64,000 bases of DNA from Gammaproteobacteria bacterium (GTDB lineage: Bacteria > Pseudomonadota > Gammaproteobacteria > Ga0077536): NCBI GenBank assembly GCA_009692365.1, contig SHZJ01000008.1:1-64000 (forward strand). The letters run 5' to 3'. The position numbers and the translations under genes are program-made. Numbering within the stretch: the first letter of the stretch is position 1; every line of letters begins with the position of its first letter. Positions 17,639-27,080 of this stretch are shown in pieces. The notes under the pieces are model-generated. The model had not been told where the DNA came from. It searched no databases and saw only the letters and a program-made list of their open reading frames with translations.

Positions 17639-18033
17639 TTCTCGCGCGGTTTAAGCGTCAGCGCCACCGAATTGATGCAATAGCGCTGCCCGGTGGGTGC
17701 CGGTCCATCGGGGAACACGTGGCCCAAATGGGCGTCACACCGGGCGCACAGCACTTCGGTGCGGAGCATGCCGAGGCTGCGGTCAGCCACGCAGCCGACG
17801 TTCTCGGCCACGGCGGCAGCCCAAAAACTGGGCCAACCTGAACCCGAGTTGTACTTCGTCTGGGAGTCGAACAAGGCCGACCCACAGCACACGCACAGGT
17901 ATTCGCCGTCGGTTTTGCAGTCGGTCAGGGCGCCCGCATACGGCCGCTCGGTACCGTGCTCACGGCACACGGCATATTGCTCGGGGCTCAGTTGGGCCCG
18001 CCATTGGGCGTCGGTTTTCTCAATCTTGGCCAT
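17635..18033 (-). CDS. msrB: Peptide-methionine (R)-S-oxide reductase MsrB
   Basis: Repairs oxidised methionine in proteins. 132 residues with no signal peptide. The catalytic Cys is in RYCINSVAL, and two CxxC-type zinc sites (CVCC and CARC) are visible, with GWPSFW and [10 protein letters not shown] between. The Cys found in E. coli in SGCGWPSF is Ser here (SGSGW), so regeneration may use another thiol or thioredoxin directly. AGGAG nine bases upstream supports ATG 18033. Coupled to a TusA-like gene. Confidence 0.96.
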   Translation of the reverse strand: MAKIEKTDAQWRAQLSPEQYAVCREHGTERPYAGALTDCKTDGEYLCVCCGSALFDSQTKYNSGSGWPSFWAAAVAENVGCVADRSLGMLRTEVLCARCDAHLGHVFPDGPAPTGQRYCINSVALTLKPREK

Positions 18034-18208
18034 CGTTAGACACTCCTAAAAAAACTTGAATGATGCGCGGACAGCGGCTGGCCTTGGGCGCGCAGGCCCC
18101 CACCGCGCTCGCTGGTTGCCTTACCCACCAGCACCGCTAGAGTATACCGGCGAGGTGGGCTTGGTGAGGTCCGGTCGGGCTCGTAAACGCACGAAATCAG
18201 AGGTTCTT

Positions 18209-18898
18209 ATGCGGGTAGCACTGCTCGAAGACGATCCCGATCAAGCGAAGCTCTGCCGCCTTTGGCTGACCGCCGCTGGCCACAGTTGCGAGGTTTTCAA
18301 CACCGGCAAGGCCTTCATTCACGGCATTCTCAACGACAGCTTCGACACCCTGCTGCTCGACTGGATGGTGCCCGATATGGATGGCTACGAAGTGCTCGGG
18401 TGGATCCGGGAAAATTTTGAATGGCCCATCCCGGTGGTCTTTCTGACCGCCCGCGACGCCGAGGACGACATCGTGCGGGCGCTGGAGTTAGGGGCCGACG
18501 ATTACATCTTAAAGCCCGCCAAACAGCGCGAATTGTTAGCCCGCCTAAGTGGCGTCGTGCGGCGCACGGCCACTTTAGAGCCGACTCTGGCGCAGCTTGA
18601 AGTGGGCGAATTTCGCCTCGACTTAGTCAAACAGGAACTGTTTAAAGACGGGACGGAAATTGCGCTCACCCGCCGCGAGTATTTGCTGCTCAGTTTCCTG
18701 TTCAAAAACCTGGGTCGGATCGTCTCACGGACCCATCTTTTAGAAAGCGTTTGGGGTCGCCAGCCAGGCAATAGCTCCCGCACGATCGACACCCACATCA
18801 GTCGGCTTAGAACCAAACTGGGTCTGGCGCCACAAAATGGCTGGAAGCTGGGCGCCATCTATCTGCACGGCTACCGCCTTGAACGCCTCCGCGGGTGA
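18209..18898 (+). CDS. OmpR/PhoB-family response regulator
   Basis: DNA-binding two-component response regulator of 229 residues. The receiver domain has the acidic pocket LLEDD, the phosphoacceptor Asp in LLLDWMVPDMDG, FLTARD and the ILKPAK lysine. The C-terminal winged helix begins near residue 130 (LTRREYLLLSFLF, VSRTHLLESVWG, TIDTHISRLRTKL). AGAGG precedes ATG 18209; the frame is open upstream but lies outside the conserved fold. No histidine kinase gene is in the window, so it is an orphan. A hairpin follows directly. Confidence 0.94.
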   Translation: MRVALLEDDPDQAKLCRLWLTAAGHSCEVFNTGKAFIHGILNDSFDTLLLDWMVPDMDGYEVLGWIRENFEWPIPVVFLTARDAEDDIVRALELGADDYILKPAKQRELLARLSGVVRRTATLEPTLAQLEVGEFRLDLVKQELFKDGTEIALTRREYLLLSFLFKNLGRIVSRTHLLESVWGRQPGNSSRTIDTHISRLRTKLGLAPQNGWKLGAIYLHGYRLERLRG

Positions 18899-18900
18899 GG

Positions 18901-18936
18901 GGCTAGCGGCGCACACTTTGGCATGCGCCGCCAGCC
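18901..18936 (+). terminator. Hairpin after the response regulator gene
   Basis: GGCTAGCGGCGCA pairs with TGCGCCGCCAGCC (12 of 13 positions) across a 10-base loop, starting two bases after the stop codon. It lacks a T-run but separates the gene from ispG. Confidence 0.5.
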
Positions 18937-18989
18937 TCGGTTACTATTGACGCCCCGTTTCGTCGCGACTGTGAGTGCCAAGCAACACC

Positions 18990-20240
18990 ATGAATGAATT
19001 ACCAAACTACACGCGGCAGCGCCGCGTTGGCGTGCGCGTTGGGGCCATTACCATCGGCGGTGACCACCCGATCGTGGTGCAATCGATGACCAACACCGAC
19101 ACGGCAGATGCCGCGGCGACCGCCAAGCAGGTTCAGCAACTCGCCGCTGCCGGTTCGGAACTCGTCAGAATCACCGTCGATACGGAGGCCGCGGCAGCGC
19201 AGGTCGAACGAATTCGCCAGATGCTCGACCTGCTGGGCTGCCGGGTGCCCCTGATTGGGGATTTCCACTACAACGGTCATCAGTTGCTCACCAAATACCC
19301 TGCCTGCGCGCAAGCGCTGGGTAAATATCGGATTAACCCGGGCAACGTCGGCTTTGGGCGTAAGCGCGACGGCCAGTTCTCCACCATGATCGAGGTCGCT
19401 CTGAAATACCGTAAACCCGTCCGCATCGGCGTTAACTGGGGTAGTTTAGATGCCTCGCTGGTCGCCGCCATGATGGACGACAACGCGCGCTCGGCAACCC
19501 CCCTCTCGGCCGCCGAGGTCACCCGGGAAGCGTTAATCCAGTCCGCGCTGCTGAGCGCTGCGCGCGCCGAAGAACTGGGCATGGGCCGTGACCAAATCGT
19601 GCTGAGCTGCAAGGTCAGCGGCGTGCAAGACCTCATCGCCGTGTACAGCGAACTGTCGCGGCGCTGCGACTACGCCTTGCATCTAGGCCTGACGGAAGCC
19701 GGCATGGGCTCCAAGGGAATTGTGGCCTCCACCGCCGCCATGGGCATTCTGCTGCAGCAGGGCATCGGGGACACCATCCGGGTGTCGCTCACGCCCGAGC
19801 CGGGCGGTGATCGCACCCACGAGGTGGTGGTTGCCCAAGAGATTCTCCAAACCATGGGTCTGCGCGCGTTCACCCCGCTGGTAACGGCCTGTCCGGGCTG
19901 TGGCCGCACCACCAGCACAGTGTTTCAGGAACTGGCGCAGGACATCCAGGCCTACGTCAGAACCCAAATGCCGATCTGGAAGTCCGTCTATCCGGGCGTT
20001 GAAGAAATGACCCTGGCCGTGATGGGCTGTGTCGTGAACGGTCCGGGCGAGAGCAAGCACGCCAATGTCGGCATTAGCTTGCCGGGCAGCGGCGAAGCCC
20101 CGGCCGCGCCGGTGTTTGTCGATGGCGAAAAATTTACCATCCTGCGCGGCGACAACATCGCCGGCGAATTCAAGCAGATTCTAGACAACTATATCGTGAC
20201 CCATTACGGCCACGCCGCGGCCGCCCCCGCAACCGCCTAA
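18990..20240 (+). CDS. ispG: 4-hydroxy-3-methylbut-2-en-1-yl diphosphate synthase
   Basis: Reductively opens methylerythritol cyclodiphosphate in the MEP isoprenoid pathway, using a [4Fe-4S] cluster. 416 residues, longer than the 372 of E. coli and like the longer proteobacterial form. Landmarks are [11 protein letters not shown] near the start, [18 protein letters not shown], the cluster Cys motif [11 protein letters not shown], and [16 protein letters not shown] 18990 is preferred to the upstream GTG 18975 because homologues start close to the TRQRR segment. No other MEP genes are in the window. Confidence 0.96.
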   Translation: MNELPNYTRQRRVGVRVGAITIGGDHPIVVQSMTNTDTADAAATAKQVQQLAAAGSELVRITVDTEAAAAQVERIRQMLDLLGCRVPLIGDFHYNGHQLLTKYPACAQALGKYRINPGNVGFGRKRDGQFSTMIEVALKYRKPVRIGVNWGSLDASLVAAMMDDNARSATPLSAAEVTREALIQSALLSAARAEELGMGRDQIVLSCKVSGVQDLIAVYSELSRRCDYALHLGLTEAGMGSKGIVASTAAMGILLQQGIGDTIRVSLTPEPGGDRTHEVVVAQEILQTMGLRAFTPLVTACPGCGRTTSTVFQELAQDIQAYVRTQMPIWKSVYPGVEEMTLAVMGCVVNGPGESKHANVGISLPGSGEAPAAPVFVDGEKFTILRGDNIAGEFKQILDNYIVTHYGHAAAAPATA

Positions 20241-20297
20241 CGGGGCCGCTGCCCACACCCCGCTCGCAGCTAGCCCGACGCCACGGAGTCCTGAGCA

Positions 20298-21665
20298 GTG
20301 CGCATCCATATCCTCGGGATTTGTGGCACCTTCATGGCGGGGGTGGCGCAACTGGCGCACGAGCTAGGACACGAGGTCAGCGGGTCGGACAGCCACGTCT
20401 ATCCCCCGATGAGCGACTTTCTGGGCGCTACCGGCATCCGGGTGCAGACAGGCTGGGACCGCGCTGCGCTCGAGCCCTGCCCCGATTTAGTCATCATCGG
20501 AAACGCGCTGAGTCGCGGCAATGCGCTGGTAGAAGCGGTGCTGGATGCCGGCCTGCCCTATACCTCAGGCGCGCAATGGGTCGCCGAACAGGTGCTGAGC
20601 CAGCGACGCGTGATCGCCGTGGCCGGCACCCATGGCAAAACGACTACCGCCAGCTTGCTGGCCTGGCTGCTGGACCGCGCAGGCCTCGACCCGGGTTATC
20701 TCATCGGGGGCATGGCGCAGAATTTTCCGACCCCCGCACGATTAGGCACCGGGGAGTACTTCGTGATCGAAGCCGACGAATACGACACCGCGTTCTTTGA
20801 CAAGCGCTCCAAGTTTGTCCATTACCGTCCGCGGCTGGCGTTGCTCAATAACCTCGAGTTCGACCACGCCGACATTTTCCCCGACCTCGAAGCCATCAAA
20901 GTGCAGTTTCATCACCTGCTCAGAACCGTGCCGCGCACGGGCACCGTGGTGTGGAACAGCGACGAACCCGCGCTGCTAGAGGTCATTGCGCGGGGTTGCT
21001 GGAGTGCGCAACTGCGCTTCGGCGCGACCAGCGGCGACTGGCGGGTGCGCGCGCTAGACGGTGCTTATGCCATCGAAGATCCGGCTGGGCAGCAGCACGG
21101 ACTGAGCGGCGCGCTGCCGGGCCGCCATAACGCGCTGAACGCCGCCGCGGCGCTCGCGGTGGCGGCACTAGCCGGCGCTGATTTAGCCACCTGCGTGGCC
21201 GCCCTTGCGAGTTTCACCGGCGTTAAGCGGCGAATGGAGTTGCTCGGCACCGTCGCAGGCATCAGTGTCTATGACGATTTTGCCCACCATCCCACCGCGA
21301 TCGCGGCTACCCTCGAGGGGCTCAAGCAGCGCGCGCCTCAGGGCCGCCACATCGCGGTTCTTGAGTTGCGCTCAAACAGCATGCGCGCGGGCGTCCATCG
21401 CGACCGTTTGGCCGGCGCGCTCGCGGCGGCGGATCTGTGTTATCTACTGGCCCCGGCCACGCTGACGTGGGACCTTGGCGCCACCGTTGCGGCGCTGGGC
21501 GCACGCTGCCGCGTGCGGGATAACACCGCGCAAATCATTAGCGAGCTCACCCACGAAGCGCGGGCCGGCGATCAAATCCTGCTCATGAGCAACGGGGGCT
21601 TTGAGCAGTTGCCCCGGCGCTTGCTGCAAACACTGCACGACCGCCTGGCGGGTGCCCCACAATGA
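20298..21665 (+). CDS. mpl: UDP-N-acetylmuramate:tripeptide ligase Mpl
   Basis: Murein recycling enzyme joining L-Ala-gamma-D-Glu-meso-DAP to UDP-MurNAc in the cytoplasm. 455 residues (457 in E. coli). The N-terminal Rossmann-like region starts RIHILGICGTFMAGVA. The ATP site is GTHGKTTTASLLAWLL near 112, with EADEYDTAFFDKRSKFVHY and DDFAHHPTAI after it. The start codon is GTG. It overlaps the next gene by four bases (ATGA). Confidence 0.97.
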   Translation: MRIHILGICGTFMAGVAQLAHELGHEVSGSDSHVYPPMSDFLGATGIRVQTGWDRAALEPCPDLVIIGNALSRGNALVEAVLDAGLPYTSGAQWVAEQVLSQRRVIAVAGTHGKTTTASLLAWLLDRAGLDPGYLIGGMAQNFPTPARLGTGEYFVIEADEYDTAFFDKRSKFVHYRPRLALLNNLEFDHADIFPDLEAIKVQFHHLLRTVPRTGTVVWNSDEPALLEVIARGCWSAQLRFGATSGDWRVRALDGAYAIEDPAGQQHGLSGALPGRHNALNAAAALAVAALAGADLATCVAALASFTGVKRRMELLGTVAGISVYDDFAHHPTAIAATLEGLKQRAPQGRHIAVLELRSNSMRAGVHRDRLAGALAAADLCYLLAPATLTWDLGATVAALGARCRVRDNTAQIISELTHEARAGDQILLMSNGGFEQLPRRLLQTLHDRLAGAPQ

Positions 21666-22288
21666 ACCTCCCAAACGAGCCAACCACCATCGAACAACTA
21701 CCGCTGTTTCCATTACGCGCGGTCCTTTTCCCCGGCAGCAGCCTGCGCTTGCGCATCTTCGAGCGCCGCTACATCGATTTGATCCGCGACTCCATGCGCG
21801 ACGGCAACGGGTTCGGGATCCCGGCGATTAAGTCAGGCAACGAAGCCGGCACGCCGGTCACACCCTTCGAAATCGGCACGCTTGCCAGCGTCGTGGACTG
21901 GGACCAGGGCAAGGACGGCTTGCTGTCGATCGTCGTACTCGGGACGCGACGCTTTCACCTGCACGCCACGCGAGTCGACACCACGGGGCTGTTGGTCGGC
22001 ACGGTGACTTGGATGGCCAGCCAGCCGGCGCAGCCAATAGCACCAGAATCCAGTGACTTATTGGCGCTGCTTCAAGCCTTATATAGCCTGGAGGCAGACC
22101 ACGCTGGGCAGCCCGACAGCGTGCCCGAAGACACCGAGCAACTCGTTTATCGCATCATCGAAAGGCTGCCGGTGCCCACGGTGGAACAAGTGGCGCTGTT
22201 GGCCATGAGTACCGTCGACGCGCAACTGGCGTTCTGCCAGCGGCAGGTTGCCCGCCTCGTCAAAGGCCGTGCGCAACGCCCGCACTAA
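21662..22288 (+). CDS. LON N-terminal-domain (substrate-binding) protein
   Basis: Stand-alone LON-SB domain protein of 208 residues without the ATPase and protease domains of Lon. The family start is clear (LPLFPLRAVLFPGSSLRLRIFERRYIDLI), with ALYSLEADH in the middle and a helical end. The role of these proteins is not established; they may bind unfolded or regulatory proteins. Translation is coupled to mpl by an ATGA overlap. Confidence 0.9.
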   Translation: MNLPNEPTTIEQLPLFPLRAVLFPGSSLRLRIFERRYIDLIRDSMRDGNGFGIPAIKSGNEAGTPVTPFEIGTLASVVDWDQGKDGLLSIVVLGTRRFHLHATRVDTTGLLVGTVTWMASQPAQPIAPESSDLLALLQALYSLEADHAGQPDSVPEDTEQLVYRIIERLPVPTVEQVALLAMSTVDAQLAFCQRQVARLVKGRAQRPH

Positions 22289-22386
22289 GCCCATGACGCA
22301 CGGGCACCGTGCCGGTGGTTGAAGGCACTCCCCGCTTGTGAGATTTTACCCGGACGCTGGGAAACGCTCCCGAATTGCCCGGGTCA

Positions 22387-24666
22387 ATGTTCAAAAAAAT
22401 AATAATTCTGGCGGTCTTAACCGCCCTGACGAACACCGCGGCCGCCCTCTCCTCCTCGCAATCGAACAAGCCCAGTTCGAACCCGGAGTATTGGTGGTTG
22501 TGTCCGATCGACCGTAGTTTGCCCCTGCGCCCCGAATTCAGCGCCCTCGACACCGCGTTGGGCAGCATGGAAGTACGCGCGGGGCAGTCGCGGGTGATCG
22601 AACGCGACGTGACGGATTTCGACGACACCGTGGAGTGGGTCGACGCCGACCATGCGCTGCGCGCCGACCACGTCTCCTATAACCAACCCCTCGACACCCT
22701 GCGCGCTTTTGGTGACGTGCTCCTGTGGCAGGACAATCTGTTGTGGCGCGGGCAGCGGATTACCCTCAACCGGGCAAGCGAAACTTATGTGCTCGACCGT
22801 GGCCGATACTGGCTGCTGGACAGCCCGGGCCGCGGGTCGGCAAACAGCATCCAAAATAACCGGCGCAGTCAGGTCTCTTTGCTGGAGCGCGCGACCTACA
22901 CCACCTGCCCAGTGCGGCACGAGGCGTGGCAGTTCTCGGCGAGCAAGCTCAAGCTCGATCATGCGGCAGAGCGCGGTTATGCCACCCACGCGCTCCTTAA
23001 AATTTACAGCGTGCCGATTTTTTATTTTCCGTTCATGAGCTTTCCGCTGACGGACACACGCAAATCGGGATTCCTCATCCCCACCATCGGCTACACCAAC
23101 GACGAGGGTTTCGACAGCAAAATCCCCTACTACTTCAACCTTGCGCCTAACCAGGATGCGACCTTAAGCCCGGAGTGGCTCTCGCAGCGCGGCCTGATGA
23201 TGGGGGGGCAATATCGCTATCTGGGTCAAGAGTTTCACAGCGAAGTGGATTTTAGCTATCTACCCAATGACCGCTTGTCCGACGACGAAGACCGCTACTT
23301 CGCCAGCTTGAAACATGCCCAGACCTTTGATGAGGGCCGGGGCCATCTCAATGCCCTGCTGCAGAATGTTTCTGACCCGCGCTATTTCGAAGATTTCGGC
23401 GGCAGTCTGGGCTCCTCCAGCCAGCGCTTCCTGGACCGCCGCATCGACGCCACCTACTTAGGGCACTCGCTGGCCGTCAACGCGGTGGTGCAAAGCTATC
23501 AAAACGTCGACGACACCATTCCTGAAGCCTACGGCCCGTATAAAAGGCTGCCCCAAATTATCGCCCAGACGGTGTATCCCGAGTACAACCTGCGGCCGCA
23601 TTTCCAGATGCTCTCAGATCTCGCCTATTTCGAACGCGCCGACACGGTGTCCGGCGGACGCATTGGGCTCGAGCCCAGCGTCTCACTACCCTACATCAAG
23701 CCTTGGCTATTATTGCGACCGCTGGTCGGCGTGCGGCGCACGGACTATTTCTTGTCCGATACGGGTGGCGCCGACGCGACCGACGCCAGGATGGCACCGC
23801 TGCTGAGCGTTGACGCGCAGTTATTTGCTGAGCGCCGCTTTGAGTTGGGCAACCTGCCCGTGCTGCAGACCCTGGAACCCCGCGCTTTTTATCTGCTCGT
23901 CCCCAACGTCGACCAAGACGACTTGCCGATTTTCGACAGCGGTTTGTACGACTTTGCTTTCAATATGCTGTTTCTGGAGAACCGGTTTTCGGGCCGCGAC
24001 CGCATCGGCGACGCCAATCAGTTGGCGCTCGCGGTCACCTCGCGGTTCCTGAATTTGGAGACAGGCCGCGAATTCCTGCGCACGAGCCTGGGACAGATTT
24101 ACTATTTTCGCGAGCGCGCGGTCACGCTGCCGGATGTGCCGGTAGAGGACTACGTGCCCTCTGAGCTGGTCGCGGAAGTCGCGAGTAGTCCCGCTCCAAA
24201 CTGGACGGCGCGCGCGACGCTGCAATGGAATCCCACCATTAACCAAACGGAAAAAGCGGCCCTGACCCTGCGTTATGCGCCGCCGGACGGGACGCTCGTT
24301 AACGCGGCCTACCGGCTCCGCGGGAACGTGAACGGTCTCATCACCAACAGCGTGTCGGGGCAGAACCAAACCATTGAACAAACCGACCTGTCGTTCCGCT
24401 TGCCGTTCACGGAAAACCTCAGCTTGATTGGCCGCTGGAGTTACTCGCTGGAAGGTGAGGATTCGCTGGAATTCGTCGGCGGGGTAGAGGTGGATACCTG
24501 CTGCTGGGGCATTCGGGTATTCAGCCGCCGCTATATCCGCAATGTGGAAGGCGACTACGAGAATGCGGTCTTTATGCAGGCGGAGCTCAAAGGCCTGGGC
24601 GGGCTGGGCAGTTCCGCCAGTTCGTTCCTCCGCCGGAACCTACCCGGCTATGAACCCCTCTTTTAG
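22387..24666 (+). CDS. lptD: LPS-assembly protein LptD
   Basis: Outer-membrane barrel that, with LptE, inserts lipopolysaccharide into the outer leaflet. 759 residues. A signal peptide (MFKKIIILAVLTALTNTAAA) leads into an OstA/LptA-like N-terminal domain (VEWVDADHALRADHVSYNQPLDTLRAFGD in pieces), the conserved FYFPFMSFPLTDTRKSGFLIP stretch, and a long beta-barrel ending in VFMQAELKGL. Disulfide cysteines remain at the WWLCP position and in CCWG near the C terminus. ATG 22387 gives a clean signal peptide; the upstream TTG 22375 is less likely. surA follows. Confidence 0.96.
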   Translation: MFKKIIILAVLTALTNTAAALSSSQSNKPSSNPEYWWLCPIDRSLPLRPEFSALDTALGSMEVRAGQSRVIERDVTDFDDTVEWVDADHALRADHVSYNQPLDTLRAFGDVLLWQDNLLWRGQRITLNRASETYVLDRGRYWLLDSPGRGSANSIQNNRRSQVSLLERATYTTCPVRHEAWQFSASKLKLDHAAERGYATHALLKIYSVPIFYFPFMSFPLTDTRKSGFLIPTIGYTNDEGFDSKIPYYFNLAPNQDATLSPEWLSQRGLMMGGQYRYLGQEFHSEVDFSYLPNDRLSDDEDRYFASLKHAQTFDEGRGHLNALLQNVSDPRYFEDFGGSLGSSSQRFLDRRIDATYLGHSLAVNAVVQSYQNVDDTIPEAYGPYKRLPQIIAQTVYPEYNLRPHFQMLSDLAYFERADTVSGGRIGLEPSVSLPYIKPWLLLRPLVGVRRTDYFLSDTGGADATDARMAPLLSVDAQLFAERRFELGNLPVLQTLEPRAFYLLVPNVDQDDLPIFDSGLYDFAFNMLFLENRFSGRDRIGDANQLALAVTSRFLNLETGREFLRTSLGQIYYFRERAVTLPDVPVEDYVPSELVAEVASSPAPNWTARATLQWNPTINQTEKAALTLRYAPPDGTLVNAAYRLRGNVNGLITNSVSGQNQTIEQTDLSFRLPFTENLSLIGRWSYSLEGEDSLEFVGGVEVDTCCWGIRVFSRRYIRNVEGDYENAVFMQAELKGLGGLGSSASSFLRRNLPGYEPLF

Positions 24667-24705
24667 GGCGCGCTCATTTTGCTAACCCCCGCTGGGCGAG
24701 TAGGC

Positions 24706-24711
24706 TAGAAT
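24706..24711 (+). promoter_or_regulatory. -10 element upstream of surA
   Basis: TAGAAT followed by GCCGC lies 40 bases after the lptD stop and 68 before the surA ATG, so surA may have a promoter besides read-through from lptD. The -35 region is weak. Confidence 0.35.
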
Positions 24712-24778
24712 GCCGCTCGGCCCGAGGCTGCAGCGACCGGCGAGCGCCTCGTCCTTCCTATCCATATCTACGAGCGCC

Positions 24779-26083
24779 ATGCGGTCAGTTAACGTCCTCC
24801 TGAGTCACCTGTGTCTGCTGTTCACGTTGGGCGTGGGGAGCGTCAATGCGCTCGCGTCCGAATCGTCCGAACTCGACAAAATCATCGCGATTGTCGATGA
24901 CGACATCATCATGAAAAGCGAACTGGCCCAGCAAGTAGAGCGGGCCCGCGCGGGTATTCGGCGTCAAGGCACCGAGCCGCCGCCGGACTCCGTGCTTGAG
25001 CGACAGGTCATGGACCGTTTGATCCTGCAGAAAATTCAGTTCCAACTCGCGGCCCGGACGGGCGTGGTGGTAACGGAAGAAGCGCTCGTCAAAGCCGTTG
25101 CTGATATCGCCAAGAAGAACAAATTAACCGAAGAAAAGTTCCGAGAAATACTGGCTTCGGAAGGCTATGACTTCAATGTATTTCGCGAAGACATTCGGCA
25201 GGAAATCATTTTGGCCAGGTTGCGGCGCGAAGAAGTCGACAAACGAGTGCAGGTTACCGACCGAGAAGTCGAGAACTACATCAGCAACCGCAACGGCCGG
25301 CTGGAAAACGATGCCGAACTCAAGGTGTCGCATATCCTCATCGCCATTCCGTCAGGCGCGACCGACTCCGAGCAGCGCGCGGCGCGCGTGAAAGCCGAGG
25401 AGGCCCTGGCACGGGTGAAGGGTGGCGAAGATTTCAGCCAAGTGGCGATCGCCATGTCGGATGGACTGGACGCCTTAGACGGCGGTGATCTGGGATGGCG
25501 AAAAGCCAATGAAATCCCCTCCTTGTTCGGCGATGTCGTGCGGGGCTACGCCATCAACCAAATCAGCGACGTCATCACGAGTTCCACCGGCTATCACGTG
25601 ATCAAGCTGGCCGGCCGGCGGGCGGGCGAAGCCTTGATGGTCGAGCAAAGCCACGCGCGGCATATCCTCGTTTCCTTAAGCGATTTGGTCACCGACGAAG
25701 AAGCCGTCAACCGTCTGAAGCAACTGCGCCAGCGCATCGAGAGCGGCGATGACTTCGCGAGCATCGCTAAAACCCACTCCGACGACCGCGGCTCAGCGTT
25801 ACTGGGCGGCGATCTGGGCTGGGTGAGCCATGGGCAGATGGTGCCCGAATTCGAAGAGGTCATGGTGGCCTCAGACGTGGGAGAACTCAGCCCGCCGTTC
25901 CGTTCAGAATTTGGCTGGCATATTTTGCAAGTGCTAGAGCGGCGAAAATACGATGGCACGGACGAGGTCTTGCGCCTGCAAGCGCGGCAGTCCGTGATGG
26001 ACCGAAAACGCGAAGAGGCCTACGAGGACTGGCAGCGCCGCCTGCGTGACGAAGCCTATGTCGAAATGCGCGGAGAGAAATAA
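24779..26083 (+). CDS. surA: Periplasmic chaperone/prolyl isomerase SurA
   Basis: Escorts outer-membrane proteins such as LptD through the periplasm. 434 residues: signal peptide (MRSVNVLLSHLCLLFTLGVGSVNA), the SurA N-terminal chaperone domain (IIAIVDDDIIMKSEL), and two parvulin domains, the first around 175-275 (LKVSHILIAIPSG ... GGDLGW) and the second around 285-385 (SHARHILVSLSD ... GGDLGWVSHGQMVPEFE). A C-terminal helix follows. ATG 24779 is chosen for the signal peptide. The gene overlaps pdxA. Confidence 0.97.
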   Translation: MRSVNVLLSHLCLLFTLGVGSVNALASESSELDKIIAIVDDDIIMKSELAQQVERARAGIRRQGTEPPPDSVLERQVMDRLILQKIQFQLAARTGVVVTEEALVKAVADIAKKNKLTEEKFREILASEGYDFNVFREDIRQEIILARLRREEVDKRVQVTDREVENYISNRNGRLENDAELKVSHILIAIPSGATDSEQRAARVKAEEALARVKGGEDFSQVAIAMSDGLDALDGGDLGWRKANEIPSLFGDVVRGYAINQISDVITSSTGYHVIKLAGRRAGEALMVEQSHARHILVSLSDLVTDEEAVNRLKQLRQRIESGDDFASIAKTHSDDRGSALLGGDLGWVSHGQMVPEFEEVMVASDVGELSPPFRSEFGWHILQVLERRKYDGTDEVLRLQARQSVMDRKREEAYEDWQRRLRDEAYVEMRGEK

Positions 26084-27080
26084 GCTGCTCCCGACCATTG
26101 CGGTCACCCCGGGTGAGCCCGCGGGGATCGGCCCGGACATTGCGCTCCTGCTAGGCGCCCGGAACCTACCGGCTAAGGTCGCGTGGATTGCTAATCCCGA
26201 GCTCCTGGCGCAAAGGGCGCAACGGCTGGGTTTGGCGGCCACCGTGGCGCCGTTTGACCCCGCCACGCGCGCGCATCGGGCAGGTCACTTTGGCGTGATT
26301 GCGCTCCCCCTGGCAACCCCGAGCACTGCGGGCACCTTGGCCGCCGAGAACAGCCGCTACGTGTTGGCCTGTCTGGATCGCGCCATCGCGGGCTGTCTCA
26401 GCGGCGAATTTGACGCCATGGTCACCGGCCCGGTGCACAAGGCGATTATCAACGAGGCTGGCGTGCCATTTTCGGGGCACACCGAGTATCTGGCGGCGGC
26501 CGCCGGTGGTGTAAAGACGGTCATGATGCTGGCGACCCCGAAGCTGCGGGTTGCTTTGGTCACCACCCATATCCCACTGTCGCAGGTGCCTGAATGCATT
26601 ACCCAGCGCAGCGTCTCCTTTGCCATTGGCGTGGTCGCCGAGGCCCTAAAAACTCAGTTTGGCGTAGCTCGTCCGCGCCTCAGCGTGTGCGGACTCAATC
26701 CCCATGCGGGTGAAGGCGGACATCTGGGAGGCGAAGAAATAGCGCACATCGAGCCGGCCATCGCGTGGGCACGCGCGGCCGGCATCGCGGTTCAGGGCCC
26801 CTTGCCCGCCGATACCGCATTCACCCCGCACGCACTCGCACGAGCAGACGCCGTGCTGGCCATGTACCACGACCAGGGTTTGGCGGCCTTGAAGGCGCTC
26901 GGCTTTGGTGACGCCGTTAACGTCACGCTCGGCCTGCCCTTCATTCGCACCTCAGTGGACCACGGCACCGCGCTAGACCTCGCCGGCAGTGGTCTAGCGA
27001 GTGCAGCGAGCCTGACGGCGGCCTTTAGGCTCGCACTGCGGCTCGTCACGCAGCGCGCGGCGCGTACACACTCGCCGTGA
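26058..27080 (+). CDS. pdxA: 4-hydroxythreonine-4-phosphate dehydrogenase PdxA
   Basis: NAD-dependent step of pyridoxal phosphate synthesis. About 340 residues with all family marks: TPGEPAGIGPD, TGPVHKAIIN, GHTEYLA, LNPHAGEGGHLGGEE, AMYHDQGL and LPFIRTSVDHGTALD, which include the metal-binding His residues. The start is uncertain: ATG 26058 (or 26046) lies inside surA, while GGAGAG at 26074-26079 has no ATG or GTG at the right spacing after it. The 3' end overlaps the GTG of rsmA. Confidence 0.95.
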   Translation: MSKCAERNKLLPTIAVTPGEPAGIGPDIALLLGARNLPAKVAWIANPELLAQRAQRLGLAATVAPFDPATRAHRAGHFGVIALPLATPSTAGTLAAENSRYVLACLDRAIAGCLSGEFDAMVTGPVHKAIINEAGVPFSGHTEYLAAAAGGVKTVMMLATPKLRVALVTTHIPLSQVPECITQRSVSFAIGVVAEALKTQFGVARPRLSVCGLNPHAGEGGHLGGEEIAHIEPAIAWARAAGIAVQGPLPADTAFTPHALARADAVLAMYHDQGLAALKALGFGDAVNVTLGLPFIRTSVDHGTALDLAGSGLASAASLTAAFRLALRLVTQRAARTHSP

